64,000 bases of DNA from Trebouxia sp. TZW2008 (Eukaryota; Chlorophyta; Trebouxiophyceae; Trebouxiales; Trebouxiaceae). Shown one piece after another: positions 50,924 through 61,389 of this stretch. The notes under the pieces were generated by a model. That model was given only the letters and a program-made list of their open reading frames with translations, did no database searches and had not been told where the DNA came from. Position 1 is the stretch's first letter; each line of letters begins with the position of its first letter. The position numbers and the translations under genes were made by a program. The DNA is taken from assembly GCA_002118135.1 (NCBI GenBank), contig BDIU01000004.1, positions 310,001 to 374,000 of the forward strand, written 5' to 3'.

Positions 50924-52916
50924 TCAGTGCTTGACGTGGTTTGGCACTGTTCGTCTCTGTGCATCTGTCCGCAGACTAATCTGCTCCAGCTGATCCATCA
51001 AATCCTTTTTCCGCCTGTTGTCAGGCTGCCTCTTTACATCTGCACGCCAATCGTATGGAATGTCAGGTCCAGCTTGGGAAATGTCAAACAGGCTGTTTAT
51101 CACTTGAGCGAACTCAGGTTCCATTCGTGCTAGCAGGACTGCTTTGGACAGAATAGCTGAGAAAGCCTGCATTGAATCTACACATAGCTGCATCATAAAT
51201 CCTTGCTTGTAAGCATGATAATGCCGATGACATGGGCTGTGTATGAGGTGCAAAGCATAGACCTAAGCCCATCATGGGTTCACAGCACTGGTGCCAGCAA
51301 AGTTCAACAAATGTGAACAACCAAATCCAACCCAGCAAATTGTGAAGTGGACTGTGTATGAAAGGCAAAGGTCTAACCTGGCCTCGCCCTGTCACATGGG
51401 CTGTTGAACAGTTGGAAGGGCCAAAGCTGCATTTGCGTTAGCACAAATTGCTTTGGACAGAACAGCTGACAAACAGCTTATTGCTTGTGCACCTAGCTAG
51501 GTTGTGGCACACCATTAGTAAGCATAGAATGACGGTAACATGGGCTGTGCATGAGATGCAAAGCGCAGACCCAAATCCATCAGGGCGTCATACAGACAAT
51601 GCCGGCAAGGTCTTATACTTATAAACAACCAATTTCAGCTCAGCAATTGTGACATGGACTGTGTGTCAAATTCAAAAGTCTGACCTGAGATCATCCTGTC
51701 AAGCAGCCCGAAAAAATAGCCATTGTTCATTGTGAGAGCCTGCTGCGCATTGTCTTGACTAAGAACCTGCAGATACATTCATTATGTTTCATTTGTTCAA
51801 TCATTCCAAACGGATCACTGACGCAACAAACATGTATAATGTAGCCAGACATGAGCAAAATGCATCGTGCTGCAAGACCAGCTTTTGTAAAAGGTCACCT
51901 GCTGCATTTTCATCCCCTTTCATGCAGTACATGTACAATTGCGCAGTTGTGCAGTGTAGTGTGCATTTGTGCAATACAAACACCACTTGGCAGTTGTGTT
52001 TTGTGCAGTGATTCGTTGTAAAGCAAAAGCACTTTCTGCATTGTACATCCTGATTGTGCCGTACAAATATGGCAACATGTGCGACTCACTCTTTCTCTCT
52101 CTGGGACGGTTGTTGCTGCCATCAAGTTGTTTAGCAGCTGAATTTCAGGCCTCAAAGTCTTCTGTTTCTCTTCCATAGCTACTCTCAGCACCTCTTCCAA
52201 CTTACGGCAAACCTCTGAGTTACCATCTTTCTTTGCCTGTTACGCACAGTAATTTCTTTTTATAAGGACAGTCAACATAAGACGCATGGGAATGAAATGC
52301 TGCGCATTGACTGCAGTGGAATTTGTAGGTAAGGAAAATCTGGTACAAAAAGTTTTCTTGGTAAACAAAGCAGACGTCATCAAGACAAAACACTGTAGGA
52401 TAGGAACGAGCTTGCCAACTCTGTACATGACTGCAGCATACAAGCAAAAGTGCTGTGCTGAAGTTATGTCACAGCAGAAGTGCTACCTACCATGTCCAAG
52501 TAAGTTGAGGACACCATGAAAAACTCCTCGTTGATGGCAGCTATGTGTTTCTTGGCTGCAGCAGCAGTGTTTGGAGCTTGCAACAAGTCTGCCAGCACTT
52601 TGGTCGTTTCAACTTGAGTCGTTCTAGCTTGTTTGATGTGGTCCTGCAGTCACTGCAGGGCTCGAGGAATTCATCAACCGTACTAGCAGGGGCGACGCCA
52701 CAAACACTGGTTTGACCAACTTGCCTGACTCTGCGGTGCACTTCCGGAACAGCAAATCTTACGCTTGCAGCTTGGCCTGCTGTGCCTCAGGCCGACGTGT
52801 CTGTGCACGAGATCTTGCTGGCTTGCATAAGCACGACTAGGGACCCGAAAGCCGGGAGCGCTGCTGGTCATCTGCAGCCTGGCTGTCAAGCTGTCACACA
52901 AGCTTGAGGCCAACAT
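50924..52916 (-). CDS. Conserved-looking protein of unknown function, possibly organelle-targeted, at least 204 aa
   Basis: Four exons join in phase: 52643-52491, 52236-52090, 51766-51685 and 51156-50924 (ends VPNHVKH, TGA). The product is helical and charged: RTTQVETTKVLADLLQAPNT, IAAINEEFFMVSSTYLDM, KKDGNSEVCRKLEEVLRVAM, EEKQKTLRPEIQLLNNLMAA. Conserved plant-type sequences of this look are familiar to me but I cannot name the family. The first exon is uncertain. An ORF from the ATG at 52916 begins MLASSLCDSLTARLQM and reaches RVPSRAYASQ, which looks like a mitochondrial or plastid targeting peptide. Its likely donor at 52763 leaves phase 1, whereas exon 52643 needs phase 0, so a short exon may be missing. 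A partial copy of the last exon start lies at about 51425-51480. Confidence 0.55.
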
Positions 52917-53365
52917 AGCGGTGCCCAGCTGCTGAGCACAGATATCAAGCAGCAGGAGATCAGTTGCCTGGCCGCTGCGTAAGTTCACACGCTCGTTGAA
53001 CTACCGATACGAAGTGCACTTCGCACGCGCATCTATCCGGCGTCCGGGGTAAGTAATATGGATTGAGACTTATGACTAATGTTCAGGCTGACTTCTGTCT
53101 TCAGCAATTGCCTGCTGCACAAGAGCTGATCACGCAGGACACAATACTTGCAGTGGAAGCTTTTGCAATGCTATAGCAGAATATTGCCATGCACCAGACT
53201 TTCGTCAAAGCAGTGTGACTTGGTAGAATGTAGTTTGCTCGCCGAACTCGACGCTGTGTGCTCCAGTTCGCCTTGTCTGTCGGATGCGATCTCGCTGTGT
53301 AACGAAGAGCAGCAGTTCTCCGCGGCGAGTGAACAAGTTTGTGTCAACCCGCAAGTCAGCAAGCA

Positions 53366-53584
53366 AGTATGGCACTCACGTACCCAACAAGCTTGCCAGG
53401 GCAACAGAACGCTCTGACAGGGTGGTTCTGCCATCAGATCATACGGTCTGGTGGGATGTATTGGCGTTCGTATGCTTTGCAGCCTGCTGCTGGGATTCCA
53501 TCCCCTACTTCACCTGAGCTTTGGCACCAAACGGGTATAGCTTTACCAACTCTAGAAGGTCTTTGGATGTTGTTCTCAAAGTAA
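53366..53584 (+). CDS. Possible small or first-exon ORF, 72 aa
   Basis: An ATG ORF reads MALTYPTSLPGQQNALTGWF and continues to a TAA at 53584 without low complexity. Two other frames are also open over part of this stretch, so evidence is weak. It is divergent from the gene ending at 50924. No family is recognised and no downstream exon can be shown. Confidence 0.2.
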   Translation, partial: SMALTYPTSLPGQQNALTGWFCHQIIRSGGMYWRSYALQPAAGIPSPTSPELWHQTGIALPTLEGLWMLFSK

Positions 53585-54455
53585 AAACAACCATCGACGC
53601 AAAAGGCAAAGAGCTAGCCCCCCATAGGTCAAGCTTCTACTAATTGTTGCTCGTGATGCTGCAAGCCTAGGCTGCTTTTATTGACAGCGGCTCCTGTTAT
53701 AAAGCATGACGGCATAGACTTTTCTTCTTTTCAGCTTTGCCACTGAAGTCACATGACATGGCAGTCTAGCTTGCAGTCGTATGTGCTGCTGCTTGCAAGA
53801 ATGTGCTAACTCTTGTCGCGACTGCTACAGACCTCATCAAGTCAAGTGGTAATGCACAACAGAGTGGTACAGGGCGACACTTGGCAGTGGGAACTTTTGT
53901 GCCTGCGTCCTTGTTTACCAGAGGTGACTAGCAAAATTTCAGCATCAATGCAGTGCAGGCATATGTGACAACATTTGTAGGTGGCCCAATTTTGCTAAGG
54001 GCTGCAGTGTTGGTACTTGATCAGCAAACTCATCACATGCAAAAACTGTAACAAATTATTGCCACTACATATCCTATCACTCATACATCATGCGTATTCA
54101 CTGCTCACTCCTTATGACTCATCACTTCAAGATTTTCTGCTGAGCATCAACCACCAGTGTCATCTCGACACTCCCTTGTGCAAGGATCAAGTTGCATTAC
54201 CTGTGTCAAGCCATGACAGGAGGGGCTGAGGTGTGTGTGGCAACCGTTTCCCGCACCCCTAGCAGCTTTGCAGCTCAGCAGGCTGCTTCAATGATCAAGA
54301 TTGTGATAGCAGGTCTCACAATTTAGCAGATATTTGCCAATTGGCTGCAACCACCTGTGATGCGCAAGATGGCGTCTGTGCAGCAGTTCTAGATCATGTT
54401 GTGCTGACTGGCACATCTAAAGGCACGACATGTCAGGACAAAGATTGATGCACAA
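53585..54455. other. Intergenic region; contains a dispersed repeat
   Basis: No coding region is supported. The block at about 53619-53705 (CCCCCCATAGGTCAAGCTTC ...) has a diverged relative at about 63906-63985 (CCCCCCGTAGGTCAACTTTC ...), suggesting a dispersed element or shared UTR. Confidence 0.4.
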
Positions 54456-54460
54456 TTACA
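54456..54460 (-). promoter_or_regulatory. TGTAA polyadenylation motif of the SAC9-like gene
   Basis: TGTAA on the minus strand lies 24-28 bases past the stop codon at 54484. Confidence 0.45.
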
Positions 54461-54483
54461 TCAATAGCAGTGCTATCTCTGGT

Positions 54484-57400
54484 CTATATGAGCGAGATTG
54501 AGTGCATGTCTTCATGTGGGGCATGACTAGGTGATGTCTTGCTGTTACCGTTCGAGCTAGAGTCACCACCAGTCAGTGTTGACAAGTAGTCATCTATTTG
54601 TTGCCCTGGAAGCTGCCCAGGCAGGTCATCTGCCTGCAAGCAATTTGCCGTATCAGTAAGCACTGGATTGTGTTGCATGTGGAGCTGCAAATAACACAGT
54701 ACTTTGCAAGATTGCATGACTATTAGATGACAGCTGTTGACATGGCCATGTGGCATAAGCAGCTATACACTCCTGACAAGCAGATGTGCTGAACTGCTAC
54801 AGTGACTTCTTTGTGATGACTGCTTGGGTTCCTGAGAAGCTTGTCCTTATATCGAAGTAGTCTTACTCAGAGGTGCCACTGCAGTCAGAATGCAGCAATT
54901 AGTCACCAGTTGCATTGCCCTGACTTAAAAATGTCCTGACATCTGACCTGCCCTTACATCAAACACAACCTGACATCAACAATGTCGTGACATCAATTCA
55001 TTCCTTACTGAAAGAGACTACTGTATATTCATGATCAATACTGAGCTATCCCTTACCAGAGCAGCATCATCTGGAGCTGCATCTGCTCTGCCCTTAGAGG
55101 CAGCGGCTTCAGGTCGAGGCTCTCGCCCTGCCGCCTGCATCACCATCTGCTGGTTCACCAGCTCAGGGGACACCCCTTGCTGCTTCAGAGCCACCTGATG
55201 CCTGCCAAGACCTGCCTCTTCTTCACCTGCACCCCACAATGTTGTTAGCCAAATGGAGTAGTGGCATGGAATGGAGTAGACAATCGGAGTATGGGATGTA
55301 GTGGAGTAACGAAAGTGGACAAGAGCAGTGGCACATGGTATTGCTTTTTTTTTTCAGCTTGCATGTAACACACATGTACTGCCTGGGAAAGAGAAGCATG
55401 AAAACTGCCAACAAGGCGAGCATCAAATGCGCAAGTGTTCGCATTGTGTTCATCGCAATGCCAGTGACCATGCAGCCTAACAACTGACTAAACAGGCACA
55501 GGACCTGCAGAAAAGAAGGCTTAGCGATAGCAGAACATGATGTCAGCATGCTGTGCGGCTTGGCACAAGTAGCAGAGCCTCACCATCACTGTCATTCTCA
55601 TCCTGTAGAGCAGCGGCTTCAGCGTAAGGGAACTTGACAGAGGGGAAATGCTGGTTGAGGCGCAGGCCAAGAAACATCTCTATGATGAGTTGGCGGGTGC
55701 TGTCTGACAGCACGTTGTTCCAGCGGCGCTGCACTGTCACGCTCAGATTCTGCAGCTTGCCTATGCCTGCCTTGGACATGCTGGTAGCCTCATTCTGCAC
55801 CAACACAATGAATTGAATGGATGCACAAAGAAGCAAAGGCACGCAAGAGTTAACGAGTGAATGAATGAGTGCACAAACAATTGACTGGTGAATGAGTGGA
55901 TGAACAAATGAATGAATGAATGAATGCACGAGTGAGTGAGTCAACGAATGAGTGAATGCATGAGTGAATGAATGAATGAATGAGTGAAAGAAAGAAAGAA
56001 AGCATGGATGGACGGACGGTAGAAATGAGTGAATCAAGGAAGGAATGGACCGATCAACGAGAGATTGAAGCAATGAGTGAATGAAAGGATGAAGGACCAA
56101 ACAGAGAGACCGGACGGAGGAACAGTCATACAACAGAGAACTCGGCATAGAGTGGCCTGTAAGCTGCAAGCAGCCGAAGATGCACAAGCAATAGTATGCG
56201 TCACTCAACAAGCCCAAGCAGCAGGTATATTGACTATGACAGAAAGTACGGCTCTGACTGAGCACAATAAATGTGTCAACACAACAGGCTCTGTGACACC
56301 ATTGCTGAATCAATGCATGAGTGGCATGATGACCTGAAGCAAGCCTAGGATGGCGGAGTGCATGTCTCTGGATGAAGTGTCAAGGGACATTGATGCAGGG
56401 ACAAGTGTTTTGGCGTTTTTTGTTTTCGTGCAAAGAGAATCGTTGTTTTCTGGTGCTTGCAAAGGGAACATTTGAGATTTCATTGAATATGCATTCAGGG
56501 TGATGCAAGCTCGATTGATAACATCTTCACCTGAAGCAGACCCAGGATAGCAGAGTGCATGGCTCTGGACGAGGTGTACAGATTGCTCTGCATGTCACCA
56601 TTGATCAGGAACATCTCTGCCTGCTCTGCTACCACATCTGGCAGCAGCCGCATCCTGACGTCGTCCACACTCAAGCCAAGCAGGCCCCAGCCAACCTGCA
56701 TGGCATGACATTCTGCTTTCCCCTGACTAGCCTGCATGTCTTGAGTTGCTGCAGATCAACTGCACTGCAATCTGTTTGCCTGACCTTGTCATTGTGACCA
56801 GTACGATTTCTATGATGTCAGCAGCCACATCCTGACAGCATGTACAATAAATACAAGCAGGGCCCACCCAACCTGCATGTCATGGCTTGTTGCCTCAGGT
56901 CAACAGTCTTCTGCTGAGATTTGGTTGACGGCCTTGTCAATTGGGTGCATGACAAGCAAATGGCATGTTTCAACTGCAGACTGCCATCGTCTAAACTCAA
57001 GCCAAGCAGCCCCCAGACAAGCTGTTTGTCATGATGTGCTGCTTTGAAAACTCAGACAAGATGATGAGGAGGCGCTGTGTAAGCCCGTCTATCCCTGAAC
57101 AAACACTGTATAGGCAGTCTCTAAGTTGCAGCGAGGGGCACCATAGACAACTTGTTCATTTGTTTATCCAACATGCATGCTAGACAGGCTCAGCTAGGTA
57201 TATACTTGAGCGATCGACTGTCTCCAACCAGTTCGAGCTTGTGCTGACCTGACCCATTTGTACTGTATGTGAAGAGTGGAGAGATCTTTGTACACGTTTG
57301 TCTGGCAAGTTTCTGTGGGCTTGCTCTTTGTGCCTAACAACTGCCCATGAACAAGCAGGCTGGTATACCTTTTGATGCTGGCTACTGCTGAGTGATGGAG

Positions 57401-60400
57401 CCTCTGTGTCACTGGTCTCAGAGTCTGATCCAGGGTCACCTCTCAGGGTTTGCATCCTGACTTCAGCTTTGCTGTGTGAGGGGGAAGCTTGCTGGAAGCT
57501 ACTGTGCATCTGCTGCCTCTGCATTCACAAAGTCAAACACTTCATGACAGCAACTTGAGTCCCTGTGTCACTGGTCTCAGAGTCTAATCTGGGGTCGTCT
57601 CTCAGGTTTTGCATCCTGACTTGGCCTTTGCTGCCTGAGGGGGAAGCCTGCTGGAAGCTGCTCTGCGCCTACTGCCTGTGCGCTCAATGAACAGACATTC
57701 AATGACAGCAACTAAGTGCTAACTAACTGCTTTCCAGATGAGCAACAGGCTGTGCTTGACCAACTGCAAGGCAGCCTGCACCATGATGGGGCAGACAAAA
57801 AGATGCAGACATGCAGACAGACAGACGATTGGACAGAAGGTGTGGGATCAAAGTGCTGTTGAGACAAGCTGCTTGACAATATAGATCTGTCGTATGATGT
57901 TTGGCCAGTGGAGGCCAGCGCGACTGGATCAATTGCAGGCTTCCTTACAGATAGACAGGCAGGCAGGCAGGCAGACAACTCACAACACAGACAGACAGGC
58001 AGAGAGGTAGGGGGCATGCAGGGTTTGTGTGATGCAGCATCAAGCTGAAGAGCAGTAGCAGACCTGTGGTGAAGATGGCCTGCTAGTGGATGGCGCTGCT
58101 GCTTGAGCAAGGTTGCCAGTGGATGCAGGTCTGGTCCAGGTGGTCTGCTTTGTGTTGTGATCCATGAAGAATGTCCTGCCTGCAATGAATTATGACTTTG
58201 AAGGTTCCAGGCTGTAAGTATTGGCATTGCAAGGAGAGGATTAGATGTTGAGTATGGCTTGAGCACCTGAATGCAGGTCTGGTCCAGATGGTCTGCTTCA
58301 TGTTGTGGTCCATGGAAAATGTCCTTCCTGCACTGAATTGCGGTTTTGAGATATCATGCACCGGCAATGGAAGCACAGCTTCATCCATTGAGACCAGATC
58401 CAGCAAAGAGGTTGGTACGCCTGCTCGGTAGCTCTGCATGCTCTAGCTGGCAACACATTCTCTATGTTGCAAGGCATCAAACGCATGTTGGCAGGCGCAA
58501 CTGACCAGAGGTTTCATCCTTGCGGGCCTCCCAGCCAGGAGGCAAGTCACTCTCCGGGTCCTGCAGAGGCTGGTATGTCTGCTTGCTGGCAGTGCTTGTT
58601 GTTGCCTCAGGAGCAGCAGCCCGGGATTTCATCATCTCCTTGACTCTCCTGTGGATGCTGCTGATCTCCAGGCTGTACCCGGGGTCCTTCTTCCTTTTGC
58701 TGACTGCTGCTCGAGCTGCTGACTGCTCTTGTGCATTCTCGGCCTCTATGCTGAGGCCTACTCGCCGTGCCTGCTCTGCAAGAACCTGCAATGACAAGAG
58801 CGTGAGGTGCAGACTGATTATCACTTCACAGCTTGATTCGGATCAACAGAGACTGAAAGATGTCAAGGCTGTATTTGGAGTCCTTCTTGCCCCTGGTGAT
58901 GGCTGCTCGAGCTGCTGACCGCTCCTGTGCATGTTCAGCCTCTATACTGAGGCCCACTTGCCATGCCTGCTCTGCTAGGGCCTGCAATATCAACAGTATG
59001 AGGTGAAGCCCCGACAGCAACATGCACCTTGAAGTTGATCAATGCAGTTTGAGACATTGAGACTGATCTCCAGGCTGTACCCAGGATCCTTCTTCCTTTT
59101 GCTGACTGCTGCTTGAGCTGCTGACTGCTCCTGAGCATTCTCGGCCTCTATGATGAGACCCACCTGCCGTGCTTGCTCTGCCAGGACCTGCAGTGACGGC
59201 AGAGTGGACAGCATGGAAGAGGACCACATAGCACGGCAAAGCTCTAATAGCATCTCCAGGCTGTGACCAGGGTCCTTCATCCTCTTGCTAAGTGCTGCTC
59301 CAGCTGCTGACTGCTCCCGTGCATTCTCAGCCTCTACGCTGAGACCCATCCGCCGTGCTTGCTCTGCCAGGACCTGCAACATCACCAGCATGAGGTGAAG
59401 ACCGGACAGCACTGCACAGCTTGAATGAATCAACGAAGACTATGAGACTCATTGACTCATGAATGTTGCTGTCTGTGCGTTCTCGTCTTTGATGCCAAGG
59501 CCCAGCCGCTGTCCTGTTCATGTACAGCTGCACAGGAAGGGATGGTTGCTGGGGTACACCTCACGCAAATTATGCATCAACACACAGACAGGCAGAGGCT
59601 TGAGGAGCTCAGCTGCAGCTGCCAAACCTGGGAGACCTGACATCATTTGAGCAAGCTGCTGGAGGTCAACTTGATGATTGCGATACATCATGCAAGGGTG
59701 TTACAGGGTGTCTTGCTGATTGGCAGCCAAACTTACTTTGAGGCAGAATTGTTTCGTGTACGGGCCCAAGGCACAAGCCTTGTTACCAAATGACAAGCTG
59801 TGAGAGATGTGACTTTATACCTGAACAGCTCCAAAGTAGCTAGCAGCGTTGGTGCGGTCCAGGGAGTCTGCACAATTATACCTCTCCAAGCCCTGCTGCT
59901 GTGACTGCCATCTCATGCGCCAGCTCTGATCCCAGCCTGTGCAACTCCTGAATAGACACAGACTTATCATCCAAGCTGCTTCATTTCCTGGAAGGATCAA
60001 CACTGGCTTCTGTCATGCTGCCTAATTGCAGATGATTACTTGTCCTCTCTCAGCACTTGGGGCTAACAATGGCAACCATCCTTGGGCACCAGGTGAAGGC
60101 AGCTGTGACTGGCTTGCATGTCAGCAAGCAGCAAATCAAGGTCAGCATTTGTGTCACATCAGCTGCGCAACCACAGTATGTTATACGGACAACATATGCG
60201 GTACATAGGGGAATGAGGGAAGGCAAGGCAAAGGTTATCTTGCTTCATGAAACCCCGGAAGACCAATGCCTGGCTCAATGCATCCTTTGAGCCACTGACA
60301 AGTTTCACCTGTGACTTGCAGGACCAGCTGACTCTTGCCCAGCACAAACTCACAGCAACATAATTGCCTCATTCACTTGCAGAGCTGGCTGAATCATGTT

Positions 60401-60978
60401 CAATGGCCAGAAATAAGCCTGACTCTCATTGGTCACTTGCAGGACCAGCTGACTCTAGCCTAGCAGGATCTGTGAGCCCAGCTGACTGACACAACTGACA
60501 CAACCTCACAGCAGAATGATCACCCCACTTGTCACTTGCAGAGCTGGCTGGATCACGTTCAATGGCCAAATGTAAGCCTAACTCTCACCTGTCACTTGCA
60601 GGACCAGAACGCTGTTGCTCAATCGGCTCCATCAGGCCAGCTGACAAGCCAGGGCAAGGCAGCATCACATTGCTCTCACCAGTGACTACATTCAACAAGT
60701 CAGAAAAGGACGGCACCCTGAATATCTCACCTGTCACTTGCAGAACCAGCTTGCTGTTGCTCAATGGGCTCCATGACACCAGCTGACAAGCCAGAGCGGG
60801 GAAGCAGCCCCTGCAGGTGTTCCCACAGGCACCGCACTGTCTCCTTCTCCTTCAAGTCCCTGATCATGCCGTGCCAGTCAAAGTTGATGATCTGCAGCGG
60901 AGTGGTGGGGCCTAGGCTGCGCCGTACGTGCCGGGCGCCCTCATGAAAGGCTTCAGATAGCATCAGCTCATCTTGCCT
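54484..60978 (-). CDS. SAC9: SAC9-like phosphoinositide phosphatase with WW domain, 3' part
   Basis: Supported exons: 60978-60731, 59895-59821, 58785-58506, 58179-58064, 57518-57369, 56695-56531, 55794-55584, 55226-55057, 54633-54484. From 59895 to the TAG the phases match (438 residues). The first carries LQIINFDWHGMIRDLKEKET of the SAC domain. The 25-codon exon 59895-59821 holds the catalytic RYNCADSLDRTNAASYFGAV; the CX5R signature is intact and the motif matches plant SAC9. The WW domain is split between 58506 and 58179 (DLPPGWEARKDETSG + RTFFMDHNTKQTTWTRP). Later blocks (MFLINGDMQSNLYTSSRAMH; VQRRWNNVLSDSTRQLIIEM) also align with plant SAC9. The long plant C-terminal region is absent. 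SAC9 acts in phosphoinositide turnover and endocytic trafficking. N-terminal exons lie beyond 60978 or outside the window. Confidence 0.88.
55845..56065. repeat. GAAT/GAGT microsatellite
   Basis: Imperfect tandem tetranucleotides (GAATGAAT, GAGTGAGT, GAAAGAAAG, GGACGGAC) fill the intron between the exons at 56531 and 55794. Confidence 0.9.
56340..57020 (-). repeat. Partial copies around SAC9 exon 56695-56531
   Basis: Upstream copies of the exon start (TGGGGCCTGCTTGGCTTGAG-like) occur at about 57015-56980 (GGGGGCTGCTTGGCTTGAGT) and 56870-56820 (weak). Downstream, the exon end (CACTCCGCCATCCTAGGCTT) is repeated at about 56400-56340. Confidence 0.7.
57540..57670 (-). repeat. Extra upstream copy of SAC9 exon 57518-57369
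   Basis: The segment reads AQSSFQQASPSGSKGQVRMQ, then NLRDDPRLDSETSDTG, matching the true exon (MHSSFQQASPSHSKAEVRMQ). It ends before the exon's donor. Confidence 0.85.
58267..58327 (-). repeat. Alternative copy of the WW-domain second-half exon
   Basis: After a TGCAG acceptor the exon reads (G)RTFSMDHNMKQTIWTRPAF, then CAG|GTGCTC. It is in the same entry phase as exon 58179-58064 (RTFFMDHNTKQTTWTRPAST). The WW aromatic, His and second Trp-Pro are all kept. It exits in phase 2 rather than phase 0. Confidence 0.85.
58840..59385 (-). repeat. Three upstream copies of SAC9 exon 58785 start
   Basis: VLAEQARRMGLSVEAENARE (59375), VLAEQARQVGLIIEAENAQE (59190) and ALAEQAWQVGLSIEAEHAQE (58983) precede the true exon start VLAEQARRVGLSIEAENAQE (58785). 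All four follow a GCAG acceptor and stay open through KRKKDPGYSLEIS or its variants; the flanking intron is duplicated as well. Unit spacing is about 185-205 bases. Confidence 0.92.
60310..60720 (-). repeat. Downstream copies of SAC9 exon 60978-60731 end
   Basis: The exon end SGLSAGVMEPIEQQQAGSAS with donor CAG|GTGAGA is repeated at about 60660-60590 (PGLSAGLMEPIEQQRSGPAS, donor GTGAGAG). Shorter tails (CAGCTGGTCCTGCAAGTGAC or ...GTCACAGGTGAAAC) lie at about 60470-60420 and 60345-60305. Confidence 0.85.
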
Positions 60979-60989
60979 CTGCATACAGC

Positions 60990-61280
60990 AAAAGCCAGGC
61001 TCATAAAAGGCTTCAGATAGCACCAACTCATCTTGTCTCTGCGTACAGCAAAAGTCAGGCTTCTTGAATACTTTACACAGCACCCGCTCATCTTGCCTTT
61101 GCAGACAGTCAAAGTCAGGCCCATGCAATTGGTGGCTGCTAGGGAGGTCTCTCAATCTTGCTTCTGCACATGGGAAACGGCGAGGTACATGCCATTGACA
61201 GGTCCCAGCGAGGGGAGTTCCCATGCAAGACCTCAGGTAGCATCAATTTGTTTTGCCTCTGCACATGGGCAAAGCTGGTA
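60990..61280 (-). repeat. Upstream copies of SAC9 exon 60978 start
   Basis: QRQDELMLSEAFHEG at 60978 is preceded by QRQDELVLSEAFYEP (about 61040), QRQDERVLCKVFKKP (about 61100) and QRQNKLMLPEVLHGN (about 61262). Each follows a CAG. The first two intervals are about 62 bases. Confidence 0.85.
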
Positions 61281-61389
61281 CATGCAAAAAGCAGCACCCA
61301 GGGCTGGTTGAGCAAGACCCTCAGGTGGAGCCATTGTATCACTGACCAAACAAATACAAGATGAAACGTTGACTGCCATGGGCCTTTGC

